Below, in pieces: positions 37,119-47,631 of a stretch of 64,000 nucleotides of DNA. A model generated the notes under the pieces. That model worked only from the letters and a program-made list of their open reading frames with translations, had not been told where the DNA came from and did no database searches. The DNA comes from Paramacrobiotus metropolitanus. Taxonomy: Eukaryota > Tardigrada > Eutardigrada > Parachela > Macrobiotidae. Every line of letters starts with the position of its first letter. Position 1 is the stretch's first letter. Both the position numbers and the translations under genes were made by a program. The stretch spans positions 496,001 through 560,000 of the forward strand of contig NW_026570291.1 of NCBI RefSeq assembly GCF_019649055.1, read 5' to 3'.

Positions 37119-38011
37119 CACAGGCCAATTCACTCTTTCGCACTTTGATAACACTCCGGTCAGCAGTCAAGAATGCAATCGGCGTCCGAAGAACAGCTGC
37201 TGGATGAGCATTGATCACTGCCTGGATGCCAGTTATTTGCAAGTGTTGAAAGCAAAATCATTGAGTACAATAACAGTTTTGGAATGCCATCCAGAGGCAA
37301 GCGATCAGGTAAGGATCAGTCATATTTCTAATGGCTTACTGTATATCTCCCTTCAAATGCTACTGATAAACGTTATAGGATTTTTTGGATACCGCCATGA
37401 GCATCTCAACAACCAATCCGAATCGAGCTGTAAAAGCATTTGTCAGTGACAAAGACAAATACCAACTCACGCAAGAGATCGTCAGCCCAATCAAAACGCA
37501 GATCATAGAATTATATTTCTATCGCTGTGCTGACCGGTCAGGCACTTTTAAAGTTGGACAACTGGAGCTGCCGAATTTATTACTCCTGCAGTTTTACAAC
37601 TGCGACGAGATGGCCATTGGCAAACGTGACTTTACTCATTTTGGACAGATTCGACGTATTAGTTTTCTGTATTCAACTATAGAATCCATTGAACCGGGAA
37701 CATTCACCAATCTTCCGCAAATAAAGTCCTTGCAACTAGACGCCGGATACAACGGTTTCAACGGGAACGTTGGCGCTCGCAAGATTCATTGTGATTGCGA
37801 TTACACATGGTTGCGAAAATGGTTTGATGTCAATCCGCATCTGCTGGATGATCGCGAGGAAGGCGAGCTGTACATCGTCGGCAACAGGCTAAGTACACCG
37901 GTTCACAACGACTTTATCGCTGTGGATTGTGGCTATCAGAATCTGACCTACACAAAAAAAGACAAGAAAAGTCCCAGCAGCTTTAAATTTTCGTTCGATA
38001 CTTCGTGTTAA
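37119..38011 (+). CDS. Short leucine-rich-repeat protein, 5' end unresolved
   Basis: Two exons join in phase 0: (about 37119)-37308 and 37379-38011. Exon 1 has a cysteine cluster (CNRRP..C..HC) like an LRR N-terminal cap. Exon 2 has a few irregular leucine repeats (LELPNLLLLQFYNC; IRRISFLYSTIESIEPGTF; LPQIKSLQL) and then an LRR C-terminal cap with CDCDYTWLRKWF and a later Cys (DCGYQ). It stops after a short polar tail, with no transmembrane segment, so it may be secreted. The signal-peptide exon should lie upstream of 37119; the acceptor there (ttcacag) is a guess. A decayed copy of part of exon 2 lies at 40960-41109, and both are followed by an eight-TM gene, so LRR plus eight-TM was duplicated as a block. 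Confidence 0.65.
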
Positions 38012-38882
38012 ATTTCATTGAAGTACGCCATTTGATAATCGTTTTAGGAGATATCGATCAAGAGGTTTTGCTACACTGTTTTTGCATCTGTTGGAAGTTT
38101 TCTATATATGGGCACTTTGTTGTTTTAATGACAGTTTGTGTAACTCTTGCTTCTTGAATGTGCATTATGAATTAATGAACAAAAAAAATTCACAAACTCG
38201 CACAACTTGCAACAAAACATTTTTCTCCTTCTTTTCGGAATACACATGGCACTGAAAATTATGTACGTATAGTACCTAACAGTACGTAGTACGTACGTAC
38301 AGATGCTTGAACTCGTATAATGTCAACCAGACAAACACGTGGCGATGTCAATCTTAGCTTTGCTCACGCACAGTGCTAAGAATTAGCACTGAATTCGGCT
38401 TTTATGTTTCGAATTTGCGCGAAATCATATAAGCAATCTGGTGATAAGCCAGGCGATTTGTTGTCCTTCAAGGCATACAACGAATGATTCACCATCTTGT
38501 CTCTCTTAGCCGCCTCGTAGAGATTGTAATCATTATATCATTGTAATAAAGTGGAGAAGTGTGATTCTAGTTAATTTTATCACTGCGATGCGATATATGA
38601 TTAACCAAAAACGGTAAGCGCTTCGCAGTTTAAAATAAAAGCCCAGAATGCGATTAATATTTCTTTACGATTAGTTCTGCTGTGTTCCTGGTTACTGCTT
38701 TCCATGCCATTTACTAACTTTATTGTGGTTCTTTTCCACTCACGCTAATATCGGCGGCTTTTAGATTACATACTTCTAATCACATAATTAGCTGTTTGTT
38801 TCACCGGCTTGACCGGAATCAGGACGCTTTGGCTTAATATTGGATCATTTATTGCTCACCATTTTCTACTAATTTTTTTACC
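38012..38882. other. Spacer, upstream part of the duplicated block
   Basis: Sequence near 38400-38500 (around 'aatttgcgcgaaatc' and 'gattcaccatc') has a recognisable counterpart at about 41500-41620, which marks it as part of the tandem duplication. No gene seen. Confidence 0.45.
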
Positions 38883-40255
38883 ATGTTTTCATTCCGCTTC
38901 ACAAACCAGCTACTGGCAGGCTGCTTTGGCATTCAGTCGATTATCGGTTTGAATTTACTAATTTTGACAATAACAGGTATTAAGCCACCGTAATGCACAA
39001 CGCCATACGCGTGTCCCAGCAATCCAGTACAGTACTTATCGGAATTATCGTTTGTTTTTCTAGCTTTATACGATTACTCCCTACTGCATTACGCAATCTT
39101 CCGATACACTTTTCCAATGGATTTCGCCGTTATTTCATTGGCCTTTCTTACTGCCGCCAAAGGATTTTATGTGCTGCGTTCAAAATCGGGAAATGAATGC
39201 CTTTTGGAAGCACTGTCTTTGTCTAATACTATTCTGGCGAGTATACTTGCCCTACTCCTCGAAAACAAACTGATGGAACTAATATCCCATGTCCGGCATG
39301 TGGACGCTTTCGGCCCTGACCATACATGGAAGTTCTGGGCATGGTGGTGCTTCATCCTGGGATCCGTGGTGATCCTGCAAGCAGCCACGGTTATAGCGAT
39401 TAGTGGGATAAAATTTTACAGGGAACAACAGGAGCTGGTACGGAAAAGCAATATAATCGTTGCGTTTGGCGTAGAATAAATCGCTGCTGCAGTTCGATTA
39501 AAACGCTATATTAAAACGCTATAAGAAAGTATATATCATCTTGATAGCGTTTATCGCTTTGGTTTAATATCGAATAACAAACTTAATTAATTCAGTTTTG
39601 GTGGTCAGGTGATCGACAGGTGGAATACTGAAAAAACCTCTGCCAAAGAACTGACGTTATTGGAATTGTATGCCGCAATACAAATCGCCCTTGGAATCGT
39701 TATGATACTGGTTGATGTTACCGGTAGGTTGACAATAATTCTCAATGCCTCGTGTTCTTGTGTGTCGAACACTTAAGCTTTGAATACATAAGCGCATTAT
39801 GCGATTTATTAGGCGCTGCTTTGGGTCCTGCTGGTGGAACCCTGAAAACGAACCAGATTTACTGGTATGCTTCCATTACCGTGTTTATCATCGGCGGACT
39901 GGTTATGGCTTCTGGGGTACTGGGTGTGGTTGTATCGCGTCAAAGTGTTGCCGTGAAGCGTCAATTTGATGCAATAACTACCATCAACTACGCGGTGATC
40001 GCTTTGAGCAGCTTGGTCTTTGCTCTTTTCGTCATTACCACGGCCATTCTGGTTATGTTCTTTCTCAAGGAAATATACAATAAAGAGTTGTGGCATTTCC
40101 TTACCGAAGTTGGAAGCGCAAAACTGGTGACCCTTTTCGCCATCTTTATACTATCCATTAAAACCAGCCGGTTAACTTCGATGCGTGTGCAGCTATTTAT
40201 TACCTCACTGGATGACATTGAACAAGGAATGCAGAAGCAAAATAATATAATATGA
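38883..40255 (+). CDS. Eight-TM protein of unknown family, copy 1
   Basis: Four exons with closing phases: 38883-38976, 39064-39437, 39609-39723, 39813-40255; about 341 residues. I count eight hydrophobic segments: one in exon 1 (LLAGCFGIQSIIGLNLLIL), three in exon 2, one in exon 3 (AAIQIALGIVMILVDVT) and three in exon 4 (IYWYASITVFIIGGLVM; INYAVIALSSLVFALFVITTAILV; LVTLFAIFILSI). The two halves each look like a four-TM unit, resembling tandem tetraspan folds, but no tetraspanin CCG motif is present. A conserved DAFGPDHTWKFWAWW stretch sits before one TM segment in both copies. Function unknown; localisation in a membrane is clear. Exon 2 can be read past its donor (gtacgg) to a nearby stop, which gives a truncated four-TM alternative. 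Copy 2 at 41958 shares every intron. Confidence 0.75.
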
Positions 40256-40959
40256 TGCCTTGACGGATCTGTTTGTCCAGTCCATAGGTACACGTTATTA
40301 TACCAAAGTCTTTATATGCTTTAATTGCGACTTTTTAAATATAGATACGTTTCATTCTAAGTGTTATTTGACGGGGTGATTTGACTGGTCAACGCCACAT
40401 AATCGCTGTTTAAAGTAGATTTCTAACAAATGTGACCCTTTATGGGATTATCACCATCGCTGCTTAAATAACTGCTTTATGTTTTGGTTTACCTTGGAAA
40501 ATAAAAAACGAATTTGTACGGCCTATGGAAATGGTAGCGTTCTGTCTAACCTGCATGGCTTCTTCCATGACTGTTGGTAACGTATTGTATTTGCTCCATT
40601 TTAGGACTATAGAGTGTTCCCCTCAGATGGTCTGACCATAAGACGAACGGAAAAACGTTTTAGTCATAAAATACATATAAAAACATACACAAATATAATT
40701 GTAAGTTGCTGATACAGAAGAACCCACTCAGCTGATAAAAGAGATGTTTCGCTTATTGAGACGCGAAACGCTTTTCTCTCGCTGCATCTCGATGAGACAC
40801 ATGTAAAAACTTTATAAAGTCGGAACCACAAAATCCGTTTCACGCCTCCTGTAGTTCTACGTCTGTTTAGATGCTCTCCAGCACTCACAACTTCTGTTTC
40901 CTAAATTTGGAGTGACAGGGCATTGAGGCATATACCGGTACCAGTTGCTGTAAGATGTA
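40256..40959. other. Spacer after eight-TM copy 1
   Basis: Nothing supported as a gene; weak similarity to the LRR gene may begin near 40910. Confidence 0.35.
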
Positions 40960-41109
40960 CTCGTACTCAACGTGCTCGAATATAGAACCCGTCGAGTCGA
41001 AATCATACACCAATCTTCTGCAACTAAAAAGCGCTGCAACTGGATGCTCGGCTACAGCGGTTCCAACGTGAACGTCGGTGCTCGCAAGTTCCACTGGGAT
41101 TGCGACTAG
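40960..41109 (+). pseudogene. Relic of the LRR gene
   Basis: It aligns with about 37665-37790 of the LRR gene: 'caccaatcttc', 'gcaact', then a stretch reading LGYSGSNVNVGARKFHWDCD and an immediate stop where the parent reads GYNGFNGNVGARKIHCDCDY. The first cap cysteine is changed to Trp (CDC to WDC), and a stop replaces the Tyr codon. Upstream the frame is broken, and no counterparts of exon 1 or of the remaining C-terminal cap were found. It sits before eight-TM copy 2 exactly where a duplicated LRR gene would be expected. Confidence 0.75.
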
Positions 41110-41199
41110 AAATAAATGACTTGCTCCAATTGATGTACAGTACTATGTACAATTGTACATATATAGAGTTATATACTGCGTCTATCCAAACCTGGACTG

Positions 41200-41300
41200 T
41201 ACTGTAGCCGTCTGTACAAGTGGCACCACAGGGTGTGTTAACGGGGTTTATTAACAGGTAAAAGCACCACGGGGTGTATTAACAGGTAAAAGAAGCACGG
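41200..41300 (+). repeat. Short imperfect tandem repeat
   Basis: About 2.5 units of a 30-40-base motif containing 'caccacggggtgtattaaca' and 'ggtaaaag'. The copies differ by a few bases and one internal expansion. Confidence 0.6.
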
Positions 41301-41957
41301 GCAGCGGGTATATGTGCGAGATGCTTTAATTAGTCAGTGAAACACCCTTTGTGGTGCAACCTAAAGGGATGACTACAGTACAAGGAAGATAAAGGTTCCC
41401 AGGAAATTATCTGTAATTGATCATAATTATCCCGATAACGTCGAGTTCTGGATTCCTCACTTAAAAGTCTTAGAAGTATCGCTAAATTCGACGGATACAT
41501 TTTAAATTTGCGTGAAATCGTGAATTCCAAATGTAGTAGTAAAGGCGATAAACATTTCGGTTTATCGTACTACTTACAGTAACAAAAAGTAAATGATTCA
41601 CCATCACGTTACTCACTGCCAGCTTGCTGATCGCTATCGATAACTCGAACAGCGGTTATCTCTACGATGTGGTCTCTGATTATTTAGAAGTATATGTAAA
41701 AGTTTTACCATTAAATGCCGATTATGCTCATGGTCAGGTCTTTACTTTTGAATTGGTATCTTGCAGAGTTACCGAGCTTTCAGTATTGCCCATGAATTTT
41801 GATAGCGCTTGAATACCGCAGTATTTTCTAATTCGTTTACACAATTCGTTAGCTGGTGTGCCGCATATATGTAAAACTACAGAAGCGTCATTATAAGGGT
41901 GACACAAAAGAATTTACTGTACTTACAGTTAGTGTTCGTTTTATATTAATTCGAACA
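41301..41957. other. Upstream region of eight-TM copy 2
   Basis: It contains the counterpart (about 41500-41620) of sequence upstream of eight-TM copy 1, with a roughly 50-base insertion. No exon is supported. Confidence 0.4.
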
Positions 41958-43359
41958 ATGCTTGCGCGGCCGTCCCTTTCTTACAGCCAGCTGCTGGCGT
42001 GTTGTTTCGGCATTCAGCTGTTTGTTGGATTGGATTTATCAACCTTGATCAGTATAGGTAGCTGACTTGGTTTGGGGTTGAAATAACAACTTGAAGTCAT
42101 CGAGTGTTTTTATCTTTCCAGCTTTGCACGATTATTCCCTGCTGCATTACACAATTTTCCCGTACAGCATTCCAATGGATCTCGCTGTTATTTTATTGGC
42201 TTTTGCAACGGCCACACTAGGATTTTACACACTCCGCTCAAAATCGCGGCACGAAATCATACTGGAATCCCTGTCGTTGTGTAATGCCGTCCTGGCAAGC
42301 ATAGTAGTCCTGCTCCTCGTCCATAAGCTGGTTGAAATGATATCTTACTCCCTGAACATGGATGCTTTTGGCCCTGACCATTCATGGAAGTTTTGGGCCT
42401 GGTGGACGTTTATCCTGTTGTCTGTACTGGTGCTACAAGCCGCCACCGTTGCTGGTATCCGTGGGATAAGGTCATATAGAGAAGAGCACGAACTGGTACG
42501 GAAAAGCTTTGCAATCAGTACTTGGTTCACCGTACTTCTATAGGCAGTTATTACGAGTGATATTCTAACGCAATTTTGTGCAACAAAAGAAAGCGAATGC
42601 TGGATAGTCCTGGTTAATTTTGATTATGATACTACGAGTATAATACTGTACCTTAGAATTCACAAAGAATATTGCTCACAAATGCGGTTTTGATGTCAAG
42701 GTCAGCAGCTGGAATACTGGAGAAACGTTTGCCAGAGAAATGACAGTGCTGAAGCTTTATTCCGCAATAGAAATCATTCTTGGAATAGTTCTTCTTTTGG
42801 TTGATTTTGCAGGTAAATTAACATTTTGTTAATTTTAAACTCATGACAGAAGTCATGGGAAATTTTACCGGGTGACGGCGGGTGTATTATTCTATTTCGG
42901 TTGTTAGGCGGTGTTATGGGCCCCATCGGCGGTGCTCAAATTTACTGGTATGCTTCAATTATTGTGTTTGTTATCGGTGGACTTGTTACATTCTCCGGTG
43001 TCTGGGGTGTGGTTTTATCGCGTCGAAGCGTTGTTGTGAAGCGTCAATTTGACGCAATAACTACCATCAGCTACGCAGTGATTGCATTGACTACCCTGGT
43101 CTTTGCTCTTTTCGCTATTACCACGGCCGTTCTGACTGCGTTATTTGCCAATCAAGTACACTTCAAAGAATTTTGGCATTTCTTTACCGTAACGGGATGC
43201 GCAAAACTACTCACCCTGGTTGTTATCTTTGTAATGTCCATCCGAACCAGCCAGCTGACTTCCGAGCGTGCGCAGTCTTTCTTGGCGGAACTGGATTATA
43301 CCCTAGCGGACACCGTTAACACCACGTCGGAGAAGCAAAGAAATATTATGTGGGCATAA
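41958..43359 (+). CDS. Eight-TM protein of unknown family, copy 2
   Basis: Four exons in phase: 41958-42057, 42122-42495, 42701-42812, 42908-43359; about 345 residues. It has the same architecture and intron phases as copy 1. Exon 2 has exactly the same length (374 nt), and DAFGPDHSWKFWAWW, VKRQFDAITTI and the IYWYAS segment are conserved. TM segments are more conserved than loops and termini. The reading frame is intact throughout, so this copy appears functional even though its LRR neighbour has decayed. Compared with copy 1 it lacks a short TLKTN insertion at the start of exon 4. The intron donor after exon 2 (gtacgg) is identical in both. Role unknown; possible membrane partner or transporter-like protein, no evidence for either. 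Confidence 0.75.
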
Positions 43360-44514
43360 ATACTACACGGGCATCGTTCTGTGCTTAATTATAACTATTT
43401 TTGAAGTCCATACGTATACTTATTCACTCGAAACCTCTTCTCTCTTTTTTTATTGATAGCGGTTCACTATGCGTATGGGCAAATAACGTGTGAAGAAAAG
43501 CCTTGACTACACCAACTCTTAATTCAAATTTCAAGGCATCTATGGCTTCCTTTAAAGATTTCATAATAACACAAATAAAGATATCGAATAGCATTCTTGC
43601 ATTTATGTTCATCACAGCATATAAGTAAACCAGTTCCAAGATGCCGGTCGACTATGAGCGTTATCATTCTACTCATGAGGAATCGCGGATTCTTGCACAT
43701 CTCCAACTCCTACTCCAGGAATGCATATCTCCAACTTTTGTGCTATCCTTGATTTTCTCCGGTTGTGTGAAAAGGGCGGAGTTTTAAAAAACGCACTTTA
43801 ATGAAAGCGTCATGTCACGTATTGAAGCACCGGTTTTATTGGGCTTCTGTGTACTGGCCGAATAGATACTAAATATAATAATCAAGAACACTACAGAATA
43901 TTCCATCCAGTACAGGTCACAAATATGTAAATGTTGCTACGCGCAAGGGCGCGTAGCCACTGCACTACATTACACGTCACTTGCTGTTGCGCCATCGGTC
44001 AGGCAAACACAAACGCACAGAGCGCGAGCGCTGTCCAGCATAAAAGAATAAAATTGTGACCTTTTCCATGGAAAATTACATAAATAACGAACTGGCTTAT
44101 AAGTAACAGCGGTGGGTTTTCTTGGCTGCTTATAGTCGTTTAAATCAGAAATGGTTTGCCTAATTAGGATAACAAAGTGAGCACGCGGTACATTCCATCT
44201 ACACGAGAGGAATTTTTTGAGAATGGAATGGCGATCCATCGTTACTCTGGTGGCGGTGTATCCAGGTAGCCTGATACAGAATTGCAGCTGCTGATCGAAC
44301 ATGTGACACCATCCAAACCGAATGTGCAATCAGCTGTCGAAATGCTGTGAACGGTATACAAACCAGCTGGATTGGACATTTTAGGGTTGGCTCAAAGACC
44401 TGCAGTTATACGAGTAGTAAGGAAACCTAATCGCTTTTGATAGCTTTTTGTCCATATTGAGTTGTGTCGAAGATAAAACGCGACATCAACTCGGAAGTTC
44501 CGCAGGGCAAAACC
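43360..44514. other. Intergenic
   Basis: No supported gene. A small inverted repeat (gctacgcgcaagggcgcgtagc) lies at about 43936-43957. Confidence 0.4.
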
Positions 44515-46548
44515 ATGTCCTTAGAATTCTCCTATCGAGCGTGCGCTTTGTTAAACTTACGAATTTGTAGCGGTTATCCATTGCCCAGCGATAACGCTAC
44601 CAGTAACTTTACTGGTAGTTTTAAAGGTAATTTTACTAGTAACCAGTCAGTTCTGACAGCGAGCGTGTCGGAAAATACCCCCTACACTTTTGAGAGTCCA
44701 CCTGGTTCTGGATGCTTCTGTGGTATATCTATTACGCTTTTGTCCATCCTTGCTCAAAACTATCATTTTCGGTAAGGATATTGGAATTACCTCTTCTGTT
44801 TTTAACTAGTTCAATTAAAATTTGTGATTTTCAGTCTGAAGCTTGTTCCGGATTCTGTAAATGTGGTTTTCGAAACGCAGGACAGATACAAATACTACGG
44901 TGCTCTTGCCGACGTTTTACTGGGAGGAGTGAATATCAGCACCGTACCGCTCTCGATTAACGCACCCCGGAGCCATCATTTTGGTTTAGTACGAAGCTTT
45001 ATCGTGCGCGATTACCAGATTGCCATTCACCAAAGATGGCTAGTGGAATCCGGGATGATTGGAGGTTCCGTGATGCGAGCGCTTTTTCAACAGTCTGCCC
45101 GCGAAGCGTGGCTGGGGTTATTAGTTGCGGGCATCTGCTTATTGGTCGCTTTTCTTGTCACCCATGCAGCCCAAAGAGATAACGCGATGCGCCGTTCCAC
45201 AGCGCCAAAACCGCTTATGCATCATCATGGGATCTGGGCGGTCAAAGCGTTTTTCCGTGCAGTGTTGAATATTACTGGAATTTTCCTCAATCAGCGTATG
45301 TTTACAGTTTACTTTTGAATCAGACTATTCTAGTAAGCACAATGTATTTCTCGCTGATCTCGCTTCACATTTGGAACCTTTAGACCGCTCCTGAAAACTA
45401 AGAAGGCGTTTTACATTTGGCTAACCGATTACCTCTAGTTTTGTACAGTCTGCAGTCTGCACTACATACTCTGTGTAATGTGTTCGATGTTTTACAGAGG
45501 ACTTTAATCATCCGAAAATGTTTATCGGGAGCTACGTAGCTATATTGCTATGGTTGTTTTATTGTTTCTTCGCAAACGAGGCGATGAAGGCTGGTCTGAG
45601 TTCGGGATTGGCCGGTTCCTTGCTAAAGCCGCCTTTTGATACAGTATCTGGTTGTAAGGAAAATGGTTTCCAAATACTGATCCAAGAAGGGACTACACAA
45701 CTTGGCTTGATGGTTAGCACGCTTGACATGCATATAAAGTTTAAATAGCATGCAGTGGTTCAGTTTTTTGTCGCTTTTCATTGGTGGAAAAATATTCCAT
45801 TCTTGTAGAATACAATCATACAGACGTACAAAATGCATACGTACCTACATAGGTACATTCATTCTTGCACCCCAACTTATTGTTAGCATGCACTTGCACG
45901 CCTTGAAATTTCAGCAGGAATTTGTTCTAGAATCGAAGCGAACTGATAGACCTGATGCCGACAGTCCTAAAGTACAATGCCAGTCCGTCCCACGATGTCT
46001 TCCTGGAATATGCAGCTAATGTTTCACAGATTAAGCGAATTGGCATCCTATGCAGTATGAAAGAAATGCCCAACTGCCAAAAAGCCGGTTTTGTTGCGGC
46101 ATTACAACTGGGACTGTTCAACTTTGTTGGTTTGTTTCAAATGCATCCTCAGTCACATCTGGTTTCGAAGTTTTCGGATATGTATGACTCATGCGCAACA
46201 GAAATCAAGAATTCCACTACTCTAGACAACATTACTTGCATACAGTATTTTTTGCTGGTTAGGCTGGAACGGATGGATAAAACAGGAGCACTGAAACGCA
46301 TTATCAATATTCACACCGGTATTGATTTTATGGCTAACAACGTCCCAAGGACCCCGCAAAAGACCCCATCAAGAAAGGACAGAAACAAGCGCGGTCTGCC
46401 GTTGTCAGCATACCGTATCAGCGTACATTACCATCTTGGAATTTGCGGAGCGGCTGCAATTATATTTTTTGTTGAAATAGTTTTTGACAGACTGAAACTT
46501 TTCGCTTCCAGATTAAGTGGTTTTTCGTTTTCGCCGATGCCCTGCTAG
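44515..46548 (+). CDS. Ionotropic-receptor-like ligand-gated channel, copy C
   Basis: Five exons in the same phases as copies A and B: 44515-44771, 44835-45295, 45498-45712, 45931-46181, 46263-46548; 489 residues. It keeps the hallmark FESPPGSGCFCGISIT, an S1 lobe with GALADVLLGGVNI and PLSINAPR (conserved Arg position), TM1 (WLGLLVAGICLLVAFLV), an M3-like segment (VAILLWLFYCFFANEAM), KPPFDTVSG, an S2 lobe with YNASPSHDVFLEYAANV, and TM4 near the C-terminus. It is clearly more diverged than A is from B, with a longer basic cytosolic tail. The fourth intron (46182-46262, 81 bases) is a multiple of three and has no in-frame stop, so retention would add 27 residues containing NST and NIT sequons. 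Confidence 0.8.
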
Positions 46549-46699
46549 TAACCCAGCGCGAAAAACCTGTTTTTTTAAAACTTTTTCCTAAGTCAACTAT
46601 TTTTTATTTTGAAAGTTAGAGTAGATTTGGTGCTAGTTACAACTGAAATCCACTGGTTAAAAAGTAATCTGCAAAAAAAGGAAAGAAAGTACTTCGCTG
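46549..46699. other. Short spacer
   Basis: Downstream of receptor copy C; no feature assigned. Confidence 0.3.
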
Positions 46700-46896
46700 T
46701 TTCTCAACCTGACTTAAATTTTGGTACGTATTTTCTACGTACAAGATTTCTGATAATTACGCCTGTGATTGGCCGGGGATTGGCAGTGATCTGGTGTTTT
46801 TCGCTTCTGATAATCGTAATCCTAGTTGATTTTGTGACCGTGCATCCTTATCCAGCCTATACTGTCGGTAGCTCCCTCGAAGCGGTGAATCGGTAA
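46700..46896 (+). pseudogene. Possible glutamate-receptor M3 fragment
   Basis: The frame around 46770-46895 reads GRGLAVIWCFSLLIIVILVD and then FVTVHPYPAY and SLEAVN. That resembles the M3 segment plus following 'SLE' linker of canonical iGluR/IR proteins, more than it resembles copies A-C. No matching S1, TM1 or S2 exons were found around it, so it is either a relic of another receptor gene or one exon of a gene I could not assemble. The reading frame ends at a stop at 46894-46896. Confidence 0.4.
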
Positions 46897-47631
46897 TTCG
46901 AGTTGAGATGCTTTAATACCGTCAGGAACAGAACAGATAGTAACTAAAAATTTCCCTGAAAATTTAAGTTTTACGAACTGTGCCATATTAAAGTGAACGG
47001 CTGACTTGCGAGTTAAAATTACTAACCTATCTCGTGCACCAAGATGTCAGTACAACTCTGTATAAGTGCACAGTGCGCATTCCGAATGACCTTGCAGCAA
47101 GTATTGTAACCACTAAGTACAAAAAATATTGTTTTTGCAAGTGCGCGTTTGAGGATATTGTAAGTATACCCGACGGATATGTCAATAAGTGCAATAGTAA
47201 GTTCAGAAGGTCAGACATATATTATATTTGTGCTTAATTAACATACGTAGCAAACCGAGCAACAGTACACGTACGATAACTTGAAAGGGGTCAAACGGGT
47301 GAGGTAATGGCAGTTTTGTTGCAGTGTGCAAAATGCTGTTGTTTCACAAGAAAATTACTTATAACGCGGTAGCCAATTGGCGGTCTAGCAAATATTCGAT
47401 TAGTCAATAATTTTCTGATTATCGTAAACGGTAATTGAACTGGTTTTACTTCAAGTCCATATTAGATCCTTTCCAGTTTGCTACCAGTTACCAACATAAA
47501 ATATTTTGTAACCCATTGTGCTGTTTATCAAAAGTGTTAACTGGACCTCTTCCGATGGCTTGTTTGGTCTTTTTATTTCTGTACATCTCACGACCAAAGA
47601 GATAAGATTGCTTCTAGTAATACACACTTCA
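46897..47631. other. Intergenic
   Basis: Convergent 3' region between the receptor array and the minus-strand annexin gene. Nothing else seen. Confidence 0.35.
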
